Assembly (NCBI RefSeq): GCF_900109995.1
Contig: NZ_FOCB01000017.1
Coordinates: 1 to 64,000, forward strand
Reading direction: 5' to 3'
Source of the DNA: Pseudomonas sp. ok272
GTDB taxonomy: Bacteria; Pseudomonadota; Gammaproteobacteria; Pseudomonadales; Pseudomonadaceae
DNA length: 64,000 bases
The notes beneath the pieces were generated by a model. That model was not told the DNA's origin, ran no database searches, and worked only from the letters and a program-made list of their open reading frames with translations. The translations under genes and the position numbers were made by a program. Below are positions 8,768 through 17,156 of this stretch, piece by piece (within the stretch, counting starts at the first letter, position 1; each line of letters begins with the position of its first letter).

Positions 8768-9532
8768 TCAGGATTTGGCAGACAACTCGGCCATGCCCTT
8801 GAGCAACTCGATGGGCAGCGGGAAGACGATGGTCGAACTCTTGTCGCCGGCAATCGAGCTGAGGGTCTGCATGTAGCGCAATTGCATGGCGCCTGGCTGG
8901 CGACCGAGCATTTCGGCGGCCTGCATGAGTTTCTCCGAGGCCTGCAACTCGCCTTCGGCGTGGATCACCTTGGCCCGGCGCTCGCGCTCGGCTTCGGCCT
9001 GCTTGGCAATGGCGCGGACCATCGACTCGTTGAGGTCGACGTGCTTGATCTCGACGTTGGCGACCTTGATCCCCCAGGCGTCGGTTTGCGCGTCGAGCAC
9101 TTGCTGGATGTCGATGTTCAGCCGTTCGCGCTCAGCCAGGAGCTCATCCAACTCATGTTTACCCAGCACCGCCCGCAAGGTGGTCTGCGCCAGTTGGCTG
9201 GTGGCCATGAGGAAACTCTCGACCTGGATGATCGCTTTTTGCGGGTCGATCACCCGGAAGTACAGCACCGCATTGACCTTCACCGAGACGTTGTCGCGGG
9301 TGATCACATCTTGCGGCGGGACATCGAGCACCACGGTGCGCAGGTCCACCCGCACCATCTGCTGGACCGCCGGGATCAGCAGGATCAGCCCCGGGCCCTT
9401 GACCTGCCAGAAGCGTCCGAGCTGGAACACCACCCCGCGCTCGTACTCGCGCAGGATGCGAAAGGTCGACGACGCCAAGGCGATTGCCAGCAGTAACAGC
9501 GCGGCAAAACCCACTTGCAGGCCCATGATCAT
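8768..9532 (-). CDS. SPFH/stomatin-like membrane protein (slipin)
   Basis: The 254 residues begin with one membrane helix. The SPFH/Band 7 domain follows (residues ~25-185; YERGVVFQLGRFWQVKGPGLILLIP, PPQDVITRDNVSVKVNAVLYFRV). Next comes a charged helical stretch (AKQAEAERERRAKVIHAEGELQASEKL) typical of oligomerising slipins. The family organises lipid microdomains and associates with NfeD proteins. The start overlaps the stop of the upstream nfeD-like gene in ATGA, so the two are co-translated, as commonly seen for this pair. Confidence 0.88.
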   Translation of the reverse strand: MIMGLQVGFAALLLLAIALASSTFRILREYERGVVFQLGRFWQVKGPGLILLIPAVQQMVRVDLRTVVLDVPPQDVITRDNVSVKVNAVLYFRVIDPQKAIIQVESFLMATSQLAQTTLRAVLGKHELDELLAERERLNIDIQQVLDAQTDAWGIKVANVEIKHVDLNESMVRAIAKQAEAERERRAKVIHAEGELQASEKLMQAAEMLGRQPGAMQLRYMQTLSSIAGDKSSTIVFPLPIELLKGMAELSAKS

Positions 9533-10065
9533 TCTCCCGGTGATGCCGCGTCAGCCGCGGCCACTTCCAGCGTCAGGCCATGGCGCGCCTGCACCCGTAC
9601 TTTTTGCCCTGGTTGCAGCGGCACGGGGCTATGCACCTGCCAGCGTTCACCTTGCAGGTGCACCCAGCCACGGTGCACGCTGTCGGCCTGCAGGCCGGTG
9701 ACCCGGGTCACGCTGCCGACCAAGCCGGCGTCGCCACTGACGGCGTGGCGCGGGCGCGTCTTCAGGGCGCGGATCAGCAGGAAGGCCAACAGCACCGCAC
9801 TCGCCACACCCAGGCCCAGGAGCAACGGCTCGGGCACGTCGGCATGGCTGACGATGACCGCGCCAACGACGAACATCACGACCCCGCCCAGGCCGATCAC
9901 CCCGTAGTTGGGCACGGCGGCTTCGACGACCAGAAAGGTCACGCCGAACAGCATCAGCCAGATGCCGAGCGGGTTTTGCACCACCGGTATGATGCGGTCT
10001 GCCGCGACCGCCGCGCCGCTCAAACCCAGCACCAGTGCGGCGGCCAGCCACCTTCGAATGTTCAC
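9529..10065 (-). CDS. NfeD-like membrane protein, short form without protease domain
   Basis: The 178 residues carry a signal peptide (cleaved near AVAADR, ~22), three to four membrane helices (~35-115) and a C-terminal OB-fold NfeD domain (~120-170; LVGSVTRV..., RGWVHLQGERWQV). Long NfeD proteins have a ClpP-like serine protease between the signal peptide and the helices. Here only about a dozen residues (IIPVVQNP...) separate them, so the protease domain is missing. It is coupled to the slipin gene downstream. Confidence 0.82.
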   Translation of the reverse strand: MNIRRWLAAALVLGLSGAAVAADRIIPVVQNPLGIWLMLFGVTFLVVEAAVPNYGVIGLGGVVMFVVGAVIVSHADVPEPLLLGLGVASAVLLAFLLIRALKTRPRHAVSGDAGLVGSVTRVTGLQADSVHRGWVHLQGERWQVHSPVPLQPGQKVRVQARHGLTLEVAAADAASPGE

Positions 10066-10246
10066 TTGACCCTCCGGGAGAGGCGTCCGTTTGCGAGCCC
10101 AAGACGGGCCCTTCCTACAGTCTAGTTGAGCCTGGCATTGGATGAATTTTGATCAGCTGTCGAGCGCTTCCGATGGGCAGATTTATCGGCGGGTTCCGGC
10201 AGCGGGCCTAGACTCTGAAGAAACAGACACGCCGTTCAACCAGCGT

Positions 10247-10265
10247 CCGCCCGGTACTCGGGCGG
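10247..10265 (+). promoter_or_regulatory. GC-rich hairpin just upstream of the deacylase start
   Basis: CCGCCCG (10247-10253) and CGGGCGG (10259-10265) form a perfect 7-bp stem with loop GTACT. It ends 15 bases before the ATG and just ahead of the GAGGTG ribosome site, so it could affect translation initiation. No regulator is implied. Confidence 0.3.
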
Positions 10266-10280
10266 GCACCGAGGTGCATC

Positions 10281-10742
10281 ATGCGTATGGCAAAAACCGT
10301 ACAACGCAGCCTGGAAGCCGCGCAGTGTGAATTTGACCTGGTGACCCATCCCCATTCGGCCAGTAGCCTGGAAACCGCCCGTTTGGCGGGGGTGCCCGCC
10401 GAGCGCATGGCCAAGTCGGTGATCCTCGACGATCGCCACGGCCACTACTTGATGGCGGTGCTGCCCGCCAGCCGATACCTGGACCTTGGCAAGGTGCGCG
10501 GCGGCGGTGAATGGCAGATCTCCCGCGAAAGCACCCTGGCCCACCTGTTCAACGATTGCGAGCGCGGCGCGGTGCCGGCCTTGGGTGAGTCCTATGGCCT
10601 GAACGTGGTCATCGACCCGCTGCTGACCCGCCAGCGTGATATCTACCTTGAAGCCGGCAACCACCACAACCTGGTGCACATGAGCATGGAGCAGTACCTG
10701 AAAATGGTGCCGCATGCGCAAGTCTGCGAGGTTACTCATTAG
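10281..10742 (+). CDS. YbaK/EbsC-family aminoacyl-tRNA deacylase
   Basis: The 153 residues form a single YbaK/ProX-type editing domain. Family features include THPHSASSLETARLAGVPAERMAKSVIL near the N-terminus, with the conserved Lys, and the C-terminal IYLEAGNHHNLVHMSMEQYLKM. Proteins of this family hydrolyse mischarged tRNAs in trans (for example Cys- or Ala-tRNAPro); the exact tRNA cannot be assigned from sequence. The ATG at 10281 follows GAGGTG with good spacing; ATG at 10287 is an alternative. Confidence 0.8.
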   Translation: MRMAKTVQRSLEAAQCEFDLVTHPHSASSLETARLAGVPAERMAKSVILDDRHGHYLMAVLPASRYLDLGKVRGGGEWQISRESTLAHLFNDCERGAVPALGESYGLNVVIDPLLTRQRDIYLEAGNHHNLVHMSMEQYLKMVPHAQVCEVTH

Positions 10743-10788
10743 TTCGAGCCAGGCTCGAAAAAACTGGGAGCGAGCAGGCTCGCTCCCA
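10743..10788. repeat. Two adjacent palindromes, the second a REP-like sequence
   Basis: TTCGAGCC-A-GGCTCGAA (10743-10759) is followed by an A run. TGGGAGCGAGC (10765-10775) and GCTCGCTCCCA (10778-10788) then form an 11-bp stem with a 2-base loop. The second has the core of the Pseudomonas REP sequence but as a single compact hairpin. Together they may end transcription after the deacylase gene. Confidence 0.55.
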
Positions 10789-10839
10789 CGGCGATTGCGC
10801 TGAACGCTGCCCACCTTCATTCATCAGGACCCTCCCGCC

Positions 10840-11091
10840 ATGCAACCACCGACCCACACCCTGCCCAATCTGTTCAAGCAACTGGGCCTGGCTGACGACC
10901 CGGTCAGCATCGACCAATTCATCGCCACCCACTCACCGCTCAAGCCCGAGCTGCACTTGGCCGATGCGTTCTTCTGGAGCCCGAGTCAGGCCCAGTTCCT
11001 GCGCGACGAAATCCGCGACGACGCCGATTGGGCCGAGGTGGTGGATCAATTGGATGTGTTGTTGAGGAAGGGGCGGGGGTTGTCCGGTTGA
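10840..11091 (+). CDS. DUF2789 family protein
   Basis: An 83-residue soluble protein. LPNLFKQLGLADDPVSIDQFIATH, AFFWSPSQAQFLRDEI and DDADWAEVVDQLD are the hallmarks of DUF2789, a small helical family found in many gammaproteobacteria and without a known function. It is probably monocistronic, set off by a palindrome on one side and the toxin-antitoxin pair on the other. Confidence 0.8.
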   Translation: MQPPTHTLPNLFKQLGLADDPVSIDQFIATHSPLKPELHLADAFFWSPSQAQFLRDEIRDDADWAEVVDQLDVLLRKGRGLSG

Positions 11092-11133
11092 TTTATATGG
11101 ACCAGAATAGCGACCTAAATTGAGGTCTTAATT

Positions 11134-11379
11134 ATGCAAAATGTTCTGGCCGACATGGCTGTCAGTGTCTCCGAGCTGAAAAAAAACCCAACGGCTGTAC
11201 TGCAAGGTGCCCAGGGCGGGCCGGTTGCCGTGCTCAATCACAATCGGGTGATGGGCTATATGGTGCCTGCCGACGTGTTCGAATCCATGATGGAACGCTT
11301 GGATGATCTGGAGTTGGCCGAACTGGTTCGCGCTAGAAGCCATGAAACCCCAATCCCGGTAAGTCTGGATGACCTATAA
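11134..11379 (+). CDS. Phd/YefM-type antitoxin
   Basis: The 81-residue protein has an N-terminal half (AVSVSELKKNPTAVLQGAQGGPVAVLNHNRVMGYMVPADVFE) that matches the Phd/YefM DNA-binding fold. An acidic C-terminal tail should wrap the toxin. The gene overlaps the toxin gene by 11 bases in another frame, the standard arrangement for co-translated type II pairs. Autoregulation through the upstream sequence is expected for the family; I see no clear palindrome there. Confidence 0.82.
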   Translation: MQNVLADMAVSVSELKKNPTAVLQGAQGGPVAVLNHNRVMGYMVPADVFESMMERLDDLELAELVRARSHETPIPVSLDDL

Positions 11380-11662
11380 GCTCGAGTTCCTGCCTTCTGC
11401 GCGTAAAGAGTGGGACAAGCTGGGGCATACCCTGCGTGATCAATTCAAAAAGAAGTTGGTTGAACGACTTCAACTGCCCCGAATCCCATCGGATGCGCTG
11501 CACGGGATGCCTGACTGTTACAAGATCAAACTCAAAGCGTCGGGTTACCGCTTGGTGTACTTGGTGTATCAGGTGATCGATGAGCGCGTGGTGGTGGCTG
11601 TGGTAGCTGTGGGTAAGCGCGGGCGCAGTGTCGTGTACGAACGGGCGAGAAAACGTGAGTAA
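11369..11662 (+). CDS. RelE/ParE-superfamily toxin
   Basis: The 97-residue basic protein has the RelE pattern: YKLEFLPSARKEWDKLGHTLRDQFKKKL at the start, a central KIKLKASGYRLVYLV strand pair, and the C-terminal VVVAVVAVGKRGRSVVYERA. RelE-like toxins usually cut mRNA at the ribosome and ParE-like ones poison gyrase. The KLKASGYRLVY core favours the RelE side. It is paired with the overlapping antitoxin gene. Confidence 0.82.
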   Translation: MTYKLEFLPSARKEWDKLGHTLRDQFKKKLVERLQLPRIPSDALHGMPDCYKIKLKASGYRLVYLVYQVIDERVVVAVVAVGKRGRSVVYERARKRE

Positions 11663-11972
11663 ACCGTCGAAGCCCGCTCCCTGAATTGGAGCATCCAGCC
11701 CATCATTCCTGCGACCCATAGCACCCCACATTGAGTGGTATGTAGCGTCGATGTTTCGTTGCAGAAAATCATCATAGTGCGCGGTGACCGCCGGCTTATG
11801 GCTATGCTCGTCTTCTAAGTCAGGGGACTCGGCCATCGTTGGGCGCTCCAGCAGGCGAGGGTGTCCGCCTTGGCACCCTAAAAGCGCGGTAGGTTGGTAG
11901 AGGCTGCGAGATGAAGATACGGCAATATGTTTCAAAACTTGACTGAATTTCCCCGTCAATGCGATATTGATA
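11663..11972. other. Gene-poor stretch between the toxin and the efflux operon
   Basis: About 310 bases of lower GC than the neighbours. A reading frame stays open on the minus strand across most of it, but it has no good ribosome site and continues as antisense of the toxin-antitoxin genes. It may be a gene remnant or chance. I recognise nothing else here. Confidence 0.3.
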
Positions 11973-11986
11973 GTTAGCAAACTAAC
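11973..11986. promoter_or_regulatory. Probable MarR operator
   Basis: GTTAG-CAAA-CTAAC is a perfect 5-bp inverted repeat with a 4-base centre, ending five bases before the GTG start of the MarR-type gene. MarR repressors bind such short AT-rich palindromes over their own promoters. A regulator bound here would block the whole efflux operon. Confidence 0.6.
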
Positions 11987-11991
11987 AGTGT

Positions 11992-12459
11992 GTGAATCCG
12001 CCAGTGTCCCAGACCCTCGACAGCCTTCAGATGAACATCAGCAGCGCCATGGTGGTGGCGGCGCGGCATTGGCGCAAAATCTGCCAGACCACGCTGGTCA
12101 ACTACGGCATCTCCGAAGCCTGCGCCGTGCCGCTGCTGATGATCGGCCGCCTGGGCGAGGGCGTGCGCCAGGTCACGGTGGCCCAGGCGGCCGGGATGGA
12201 GAGCCCGTCGCTGGTGCGCCTGCTCGACCAACTGTGCCAGGCCGGCTACGTCTGCCGCAGCGAAGACCGGCAGGATCGCCGCGCCAAATGCCTGAGTCTC
12301 ACCGACAGCGGCCGCGAGCTGCTGCAGGCGGTCGAGAGCGAGTTGATGCGCCTGCGGCGCGAGGTGCTGGAGGGCATCGCGCCGGCCGACCTTGAGGCCG
12401 CGTTGCGGGTGATCCGGGCGTTCGAAAGCGCCGAACAGGCCTCGGTGATCCCCTCTTGA
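11992..12459 (+). CDS. MarR-family transcriptional regulator of the efflux operon
   Basis: A 155-residue winged-helix protein: dimerisation helices at both ends and the DNA-binding core VTVAQAAGMESPSLVRLLDQLCQAGYVCRSEDRQDRRAKCLSLTDSGREL, including the DxRxxR-type wing (EDRQDRRAK). The start is GTG. Its stop overlaps the TTG start of the FUSC gene, so it is first in a five-gene operon. By position it should repress the operon and be released by an aromatic acid or similar ligand; the ligand is unknown. Confidence 0.85.
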   Translation: MNPPVSQTLDSLQMNISSAMVVAARHWRKICQTTLVNYGISEACAVPLLMIGRLGEGVRQVTVAQAAGMESPSLVRLLDQLCQAGYVCRSEDRQDRRAKCLSLTDSGRELLQAVESELMRLRREVLEGIAPADLEAALRVIRAFESAEQASVIPS

Positions 12460-14537
12460 AAGGCTTTTTCTCTGGCATCCCCCCGGCTCGCGACTGGTTC
12501 TACGGGGTACGCACCTTCAGCGCCTCGATGATCGCGCTGTACATCGCCATGCTGATGCAAATGCCGCGTCCGTATTGGGCGATGGCCACGGTCTATATCG
12601 TCTCCAGCCCGTTCGTCGGCCCCACCAGTTCCAAGGCCCTGTACCGCGCCATCGGCACCTTTACCGGTGCGGCGGCGGCCTTGTTGTTCGTGCCGATGTT
12701 CGTCCAGAGCCCCTATATGCTGGTGGTGGTGATTGCGCTGTGGACCGGCACCCTGTTGTTTCTGTCGATGCACCTGCGCACCGCCAACAGCTACGCGCTG
12801 ATGCTGGCCGGCTACACCTTGCCGATGATTGCCCTGCCGGTGGTGGATAACCCGCTGGCGGTGTGGGATGTGGCCGAGGCGCGCACCGAAGAGATTTTTC
12901 TGGGGATCATCTGTGCCGCGGTGGTCGGTAGCATCTTCTGGCCGCGCCGCCTGGCGCCGGTGTTCGACGATGCGGTGAGCAAGTGGTTTGGCGAGGCGGT
13001 GACCTACAGCCAGCGCTTCCTGGCGCGCAACGTGCAGCCGGAGGAAGTCAGCACCCTGCGCACCACCATGGTCGGTACCTTCAACTCCCTGGAGCTGATG
13101 ATCGGCCAGTTGCCCCACGAAGGGGCCCGGCCGCAGACGGTACGTAACATCAAGGAACTGCGTGGGCGGATGATCCACCTGTTGCCGGTGATCGACGCCC
13201 TGGACGATGCGCTGTACGCCTTGCAGCGGCGCACCCCGGAGCTGGCGGATGGATTCACCCCGCTGCTGGCGGCGGCGCTTGAGTGGCTGGAGCACAGCGA
13301 CGCCTCGGTCGCGCGCTGGGAAGCCTTGCGCGCGCAACTCCAAGCCCTGCAACCCAGCCCCGAAGCGCTGGATGATCGTGCGCAGTTGGTGTTCTCCAAC
13401 GCCCTGTACCGCCTCGGCGAGTGGATCGACTTGTGGCAGGACCTGCGCAGCCTGCAATACGCGATCCACACCGACAGCCAGGACAACTGGCGCGCGGTGT
13501 ACCGGCACTGGCGCCTGGGGCGGCTGACACCCTTTCTCGACCGTGGGCTGATGCTCTACTCGGCGGCCTCCACGGTGCTGGCGATCATCGTGGCCTCGGT
13601 GCTGTGGATTCTGCTCGGCTGGCCCGACGGCGGTAGCGCGGTGATCCTGGCGGCGGTGGCGTGCAGCTTCTTTGCCGCGATGGACGACCCGGCGCCGCAG
13701 ATCTACCGATTCTTCTTCTGGACCGCGCTGTCGGTGGTGTTCGCCAGCCTCTACCTGTTCCTGATCCTGCCCAGCCTGCATGACTTCCCGATGCTGGTGC
13801 TGGCGTTCGCCGTGCCCTACATCGTCGTCGGCACATTGACGGTCCAGCCGGCGTTCTACCTGGGCATGCTGCTGACCATCGTCAACACCTCGTCCTTCAT
13901 CAGCCTGCAGGGCACCTACGACGCGGACTTCCTGAGCTTCGTCAACGGCAACCTGGCCGGTCCCATCGGCCTGTTGTTTGCCTTTGTCTGGACCCTGGTG
14001 GCGCGTCCCTTCGGTTCGGAGCTGGCGGCCAAGCGCCTGACCCGCTTCAGTTGGCAGGACATCGTCGGCATGACCGAACTGGCCAACCTGGCCGAGAGCC
14101 GGCAACTGGGGGTGCAAATGCTCGACCGCTTGATGCAGCACCTGCCGCGCCTGGCCATGACCGGCCAGGACACCGGCATCGCCCTGCGCGAAGTGCGCGT
14201 GGGCCTCAATTTGCTGGACATCCTGGCCTACGCGCCACGGGTGCTGGGGGTGCCGAATGTGCTGCTGCGCCAGGTGGTGGCCGAGGTCGGCGAGTACTTC
14301 AAGGCGTGCCTGAAAGCGGGCGAGCGCCTGCCGCCGCCGGCCTCGCTGCGCATGACCATGGACCGCGCCCGCCGTGCGCTCAATGGCCAAGGCCTGCAAG
14401 GCGACGATGACACCCGTTTGAACCTGCTGCACGCCCTCAGCGGCCTGCGTCTGGCGCTGCTGCCGGGCGTAGCGTTTGTCGGGGCGATGGATGTGGAAGA
14501 ACCTATGCCCCATGGCATTGACGGAGCGCCTTTATGA
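12456..14537 (+). CDS. FUSC-family inner-membrane exporter (AaeB-like)
   Basis: The 693 residues show the duplicated FUSC layout: a first membrane block (~20-165), a soluble helical domain (~170-345), a second membrane block (~350-500; repeated WILLGWPDGGSAVILAAVACSF pattern) and a C-terminal helical domain. AaeB exports p-hydroxybenzoate and related acids. The start is TTG overlapping the marR stop, and the next gene starts within ATGA at its end. With the DUF1656, HlyD and OMF proteins it forms a tripartite pump. Confidence 0.87.
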   Translation: MKGFFSGIPPARDWFYGVRTFSASMIALYIAMLMQMPRPYWAMATVYIVSSPFVGPTSSKALYRAIGTFTGAAAALLFVPMFVQSPYMLVVVIALWTGTLLFLSMHLRTANSYALMLAGYTLPMIALPVVDNPLAVWDVAEARTEEIFLGIICAAVVGSIFWPRRLAPVFDDAVSKWFGEAVTYSQRFLARNVQPEEVSTLRTTMVGTFNSLELMIGQLPHEGARPQTVRNIKELRGRMIHLLPVIDALDDALYALQRRTPELADGFTPLLAAALEWLEHSDASVARWEALRAQLQALQPSPEALDDRAQLVFSNALYRLGEWIDLWQDLRSLQYAIHTDSQDNWRAVYRHWRLGRLTPFLDRGLMLYSAASTVLAIIVASVLWILLGWPDGGSAVILAAVACSFFAAMDDPAPQIYRFFFWTALSVVFASLYLFLILPSLHDFPMLVLAFAVPYIVVGTLTVQPAFYLGMLLTIVNTSSFISLQGTYDADFLSFVNGNLAGPIGLLFAFVWTLVARPFGSELAAKRLTRFSWQDIVGMTELANLAESRQLGVQMLDRLMQHLPRLAMTGQDTGIALREVRVGLNLLDILAYAPRVLGVPNVLLRQVVAEVGEYFKACLKAGERLPPPASLRMTMDRARRALNGQGLQGDDDTRLNLLHALSGLRLALLPGVAFVGAMDVEEPMPHGIDGAPL

Positions 14538-14743
14538 TCGGTGACCTGGATGTCAGCGGGGTATTCCTGCCCACCCTGCTGGTGCTGATGGGCATTACGT
14601 ATGTGTTGTACCTGCTGGTGCACGGGGTGCTGACGCGCTTGCACTTTTATCGTCTGGTCTGGCACCGGGCGTTGTTCAACGTGGGTCTCTACGCCTTGCT
14701 GCTCGGCGCCGTGGACTCACTCAGTCGATACCTGATGACATGA
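14534..14743 (+). CDS. DUF1656 small membrane protein (AaeX-like)
   Basis: The 69 residues hold two hydrophobic helices (FLPTLLVLMGITYVLYLLV and ALFNVGLYALLLGAV), as in DUF1656/AaeX proteins that accompany AaeA/AaeB-type pumps. Four-base overlaps on both sides fix it firmly in the operon. Its function within the pump is not established. Confidence 0.85.
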   Translation: MIGDLDVSGVFLPTLLVLMGITYVLYLLVHGVLTRLHFYRLVWHRALFNVGLYALLLGAVDSLSRYLMT

Positions 14744-15630
14744 AGAAACCAATGTTGACCCTTGGCCGCGTGGTGTTGACCGTGCTGGTCGTGACGCTGG
14801 CCGTTTTTGTGGTGTGGCGCATGGTGGCGTACTACATGTTCGCCCCCTGGACCCGCGATGGACACATCCGCGCCGACATCGTGCAGATCGCCCCGGACGT
14901 TTCCGGGTTGATCCAGCAGGTGGACGTCCGCGACAACCAGCCGGTCAAGCGCGGCCAGGTGTTGTTCACCATCGACCAGGATCGCTTCACCCTGGCGTTG
15001 CGCCAGGCCAAGGCCGCCGTGGCTGACCGCCAGGAAACCCTGGCCCAGGCCCAGCGCGAGGCCAAGCGTAACCGTGGCCTGGGCAACCTGGTGCCCACCG
15101 AGCAACTGGAAGAAAGCCAGTCCAAGGTGGCCCGCGCCGAAGTGGCGTTGATGGAAGCCCAGGTGGCCGTGGACAGCGCCCAACTCAACCTCGACCGCTC
15201 GGTGATCCGCAGCCCCGTGGACGGCTACGTCAACGACCGCGCGCCCCGGTTCCAGGAGTTCGTCACTGCCGGACGGGCGGTGTTGTCGGTGGTGGACAGC
15301 AACTCGTTCCACATCGACGGCTACTTCGAAGAGACCAAGCTGGGCGGCATTCATGTTGGCCAGCGCGTGGATATCCGCGTGGTCGGCGACAATGCCCGCT
15401 TGCGCGGTCGCGTCGTAAGCATCGTCGCCGGCATCGAGGACCGCGACCGCAGCAGCGGCGCCAACCTGCTGCCCAACGTCAACCCGGCGTTCAGCTGGGT
15501 GCGCCTGGCCCAGCGGATTCCGGTGCGCATTGCCTTTGACGATGTGCCGGAGGACTTTCGCATGATCGCCGGGCGTACGGCCACCGTGTCGATCATCGCC
15601 GACCAGCCCGCGCAGGAGCCGGCCCAATGA
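14740..15630 (+). CDS. HlyD/EmrA-type periplasmic adaptor (AaeA-like)
   Basis: The 296 residues comprise one N-terminal membrane helix, then a biotinyl-lipoyl half (TRDGHIRADIVQIAPDVSGLIQQVDVRDNQPVKRGQVLFTID), a coiled-coil hairpin and the second half with a beta-barrel (SPVDGYVNDRAPRFQEFVTAGRAVLSVVD). It couples the FUSC protein to the outer-membrane factor. It is shorter than LapC and RND adaptors, which fits the AaeA group. Confidence 0.87.
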   Translation: MKKPMLTLGRVVLTVLVVTLAVFVVWRMVAYYMFAPWTRDGHIRADIVQIAPDVSGLIQQVDVRDNQPVKRGQVLFTIDQDRFTLALRQAKAAVADRQETLAQAQREAKRNRGLGNLVPTEQLEESQSKVARAEVALMEAQVAVDSAQLNLDRSVIRSPVDGYVNDRAPRFQEFVTAGRAVLSVVDSNSFHIDGYFEETKLGGIHVGQRVDIRVVGDNARLRGRVVSIVAGIEDRDRSSGANLLPNVNPAFSWVRLAQRIPVRIAFDDVPEDFRMIAGRTATVSIIADQPAQEPAQ

Positions 15631-17075
15631 GAGCGGGTGCCTGCTTAGCCACGGCCGGTCTCGGTTTGTTGCTGTCGGCCTGCCAGGTGGTCGGCCCGGA
15701 TTACCAGTTGCCCAAGGACGCGGCGCTGCAGCGCGCGGACTTGCAGGGGGACCTGACAGCCCATGGCCACAACGTGGTGTCGGCGCCGGTGCCGGGGGAT
15801 TGGTGGCGCTTGTACCAGGACCCGCGCCTGGATCAACTGGTGCAGCAGGCCATCGCCTCCAACACCGATTTGCGGGTGGCGGCGGCGAACCTGTCCCGGG
15901 CCCGGACCCAGGTTGAGCAGGCCGAGTCGGCGGGTGGCTGGAGTGGCGGCGTGACGCTCGCGGCCGAGCGTCTGCAGGAGTCTGGCGAGGCGTTCCTGCT
16001 GCCGGAAAAAGTCCCGGTGGCGAACATTGGTAACATCGCCCTGACCACCTCCTATCAGTTCGACCTGTTCGGTACCTTGCAGCGCGGTATCGAGGCGGCC
16101 AAGGCCAATGCCGATGCGACCCAGGCGGCGGCCGACACGGCCCGCATCACCGTGGTCGCCGATGTGGTGCGCGCCTACACCCAGGTGTGCGCGGCCAACG
16201 AGGAGCGGGAGATCGCCGAACACTCCCTGGACCTGCAGGGCCAGAGCACCCAATTGATCCAGCGCCTGCGCGATGCCGGACGCGGCGACGAAACCCAGGT
16301 CACCCGTTCGCAGACCCAATTCAAATCCCTGCGCGCCGACCTGCCGCGCTATGAAGCGGCACGCCAGGCCGGGTTGTTCCGCCTGTCGATGCTGTTGGCC
16401 AAGCCGGTGAACCAGTTGCCCGCCGGCACCGCCGGTTGCCACGAGTTGCCCCAGATCGCCCAGCTGTTGCCGGTGGGCGACGGCGCCACGCTGCTCAAGC
16501 GTCGGCCGGATGTGCGCCAGGCCGAGCGCCGGCTGGCGGCGGCGACGGCCGAGATCGGCGTCGCAACGGGGCAGTTGTACCCGGACATCAGCATCGGCGC
16601 GACGGTGGGCACGGTCGGTATCCTCGATCACCTGGGCGAGGCGCAGACCAATCGCTGGGGCTTCGGTCCATTGCTGACCTGGAGCGTGCCGACCAACGGT
16701 GCCCGGGCGCGGGTGCATGAGGCCGAAGCCGTCACGCAAGGCGCGCTGGCGCACTTCGACGGGGTGGTGCTCAACGCCATCCGCGAAACCCAGACCGGCC
16801 TGGCGCAGTACGCCGCGCTGTTGCAGCGCCGCGATGCGCTGGCCGATGCGGGCCAGTCGGCGCAACTCGCCGCGCAGCAGACCCACCGCTTCTTCCAGGC
16901 CGGGCGGGCGTCATTCCTGGCCGACTTGCAGGCCACCCGCACCTACACCGATGTGCAGGCGCAACTGGCGGCGGCCAACACCCAGGTTGCCATGAGCCAG
17001 ATCGATCTGTTCCTGGCGTTGGGCGGCGGTTGGGAAAGTGGACGAACGCCAGGTTCGCAACCCACGAAACCCTGA
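15627..17075 (+). CDS. NodT-family outer-membrane efflux lipoprotein
   Basis: The 482 residues start with a lipoprotein signal ending LLLSAC19, followed by VVGPDYQLP, the usual NodT/OprM N-terminus. Two outer-membrane efflux repeats follow (about 65-250 and 275-465). It is the outer-membrane duct of the MarR-controlled pump and the last gene of the operon, overlapping the adaptor gene in ATGA. Confidence 0.88.
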   Translation: MRAGACLATAGLGLLLSACQVVGPDYQLPKDAALQRADLQGDLTAHGHNVVSAPVPGDWWRLYQDPRLDQLVQQAIASNTDLRVAAANLSRARTQVEQAESAGGWSGGVTLAAERLQESGEAFLLPEKVPVANIGNIALTTSYQFDLFGTLQRGIEAAKANADATQAAADTARITVVADVVRAYTQVCAANEEREIAEHSLDLQGQSTQLIQRLRDAGRGDETQVTRSQTQFKSLRADLPRYEAARQAGLFRLSMLLAKPVNQLPAGTAGCHELPQIAQLLPVGDGATLLKRRPDVRQAERRLAAATAEIGVATGQLYPDISIGATVGTVGILDHLGEAQTNRWGFGPLLTWSVPTNGARARVHEAEAVTQGALAHFDGVVLNAIRETQTGLAQYAALLQRRDALADAGQSAQLAAQQTHRFFQAGRASFLADLQATRTYTDVQAQLAAANTQVAMSQIDLFLALGGGWESGRTPGSQPTKP

Positions 17076-17156
17076 GGCCGTTGCTATGCTTTGAAAGGTC
17101 GGGTCCGCCATGCGGATTCGACGTTCAAGGCGTGCATGGCTCTGGGGATAGCAATA

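Noticed and set aside
12246..14513. A 755-codon minus-strand frame across the FUSC gene
   Set aside because: The translation is His/Gln/Arg-rich and has no domain. The plus strand has a full FUSC protein with overlapping operon partners.
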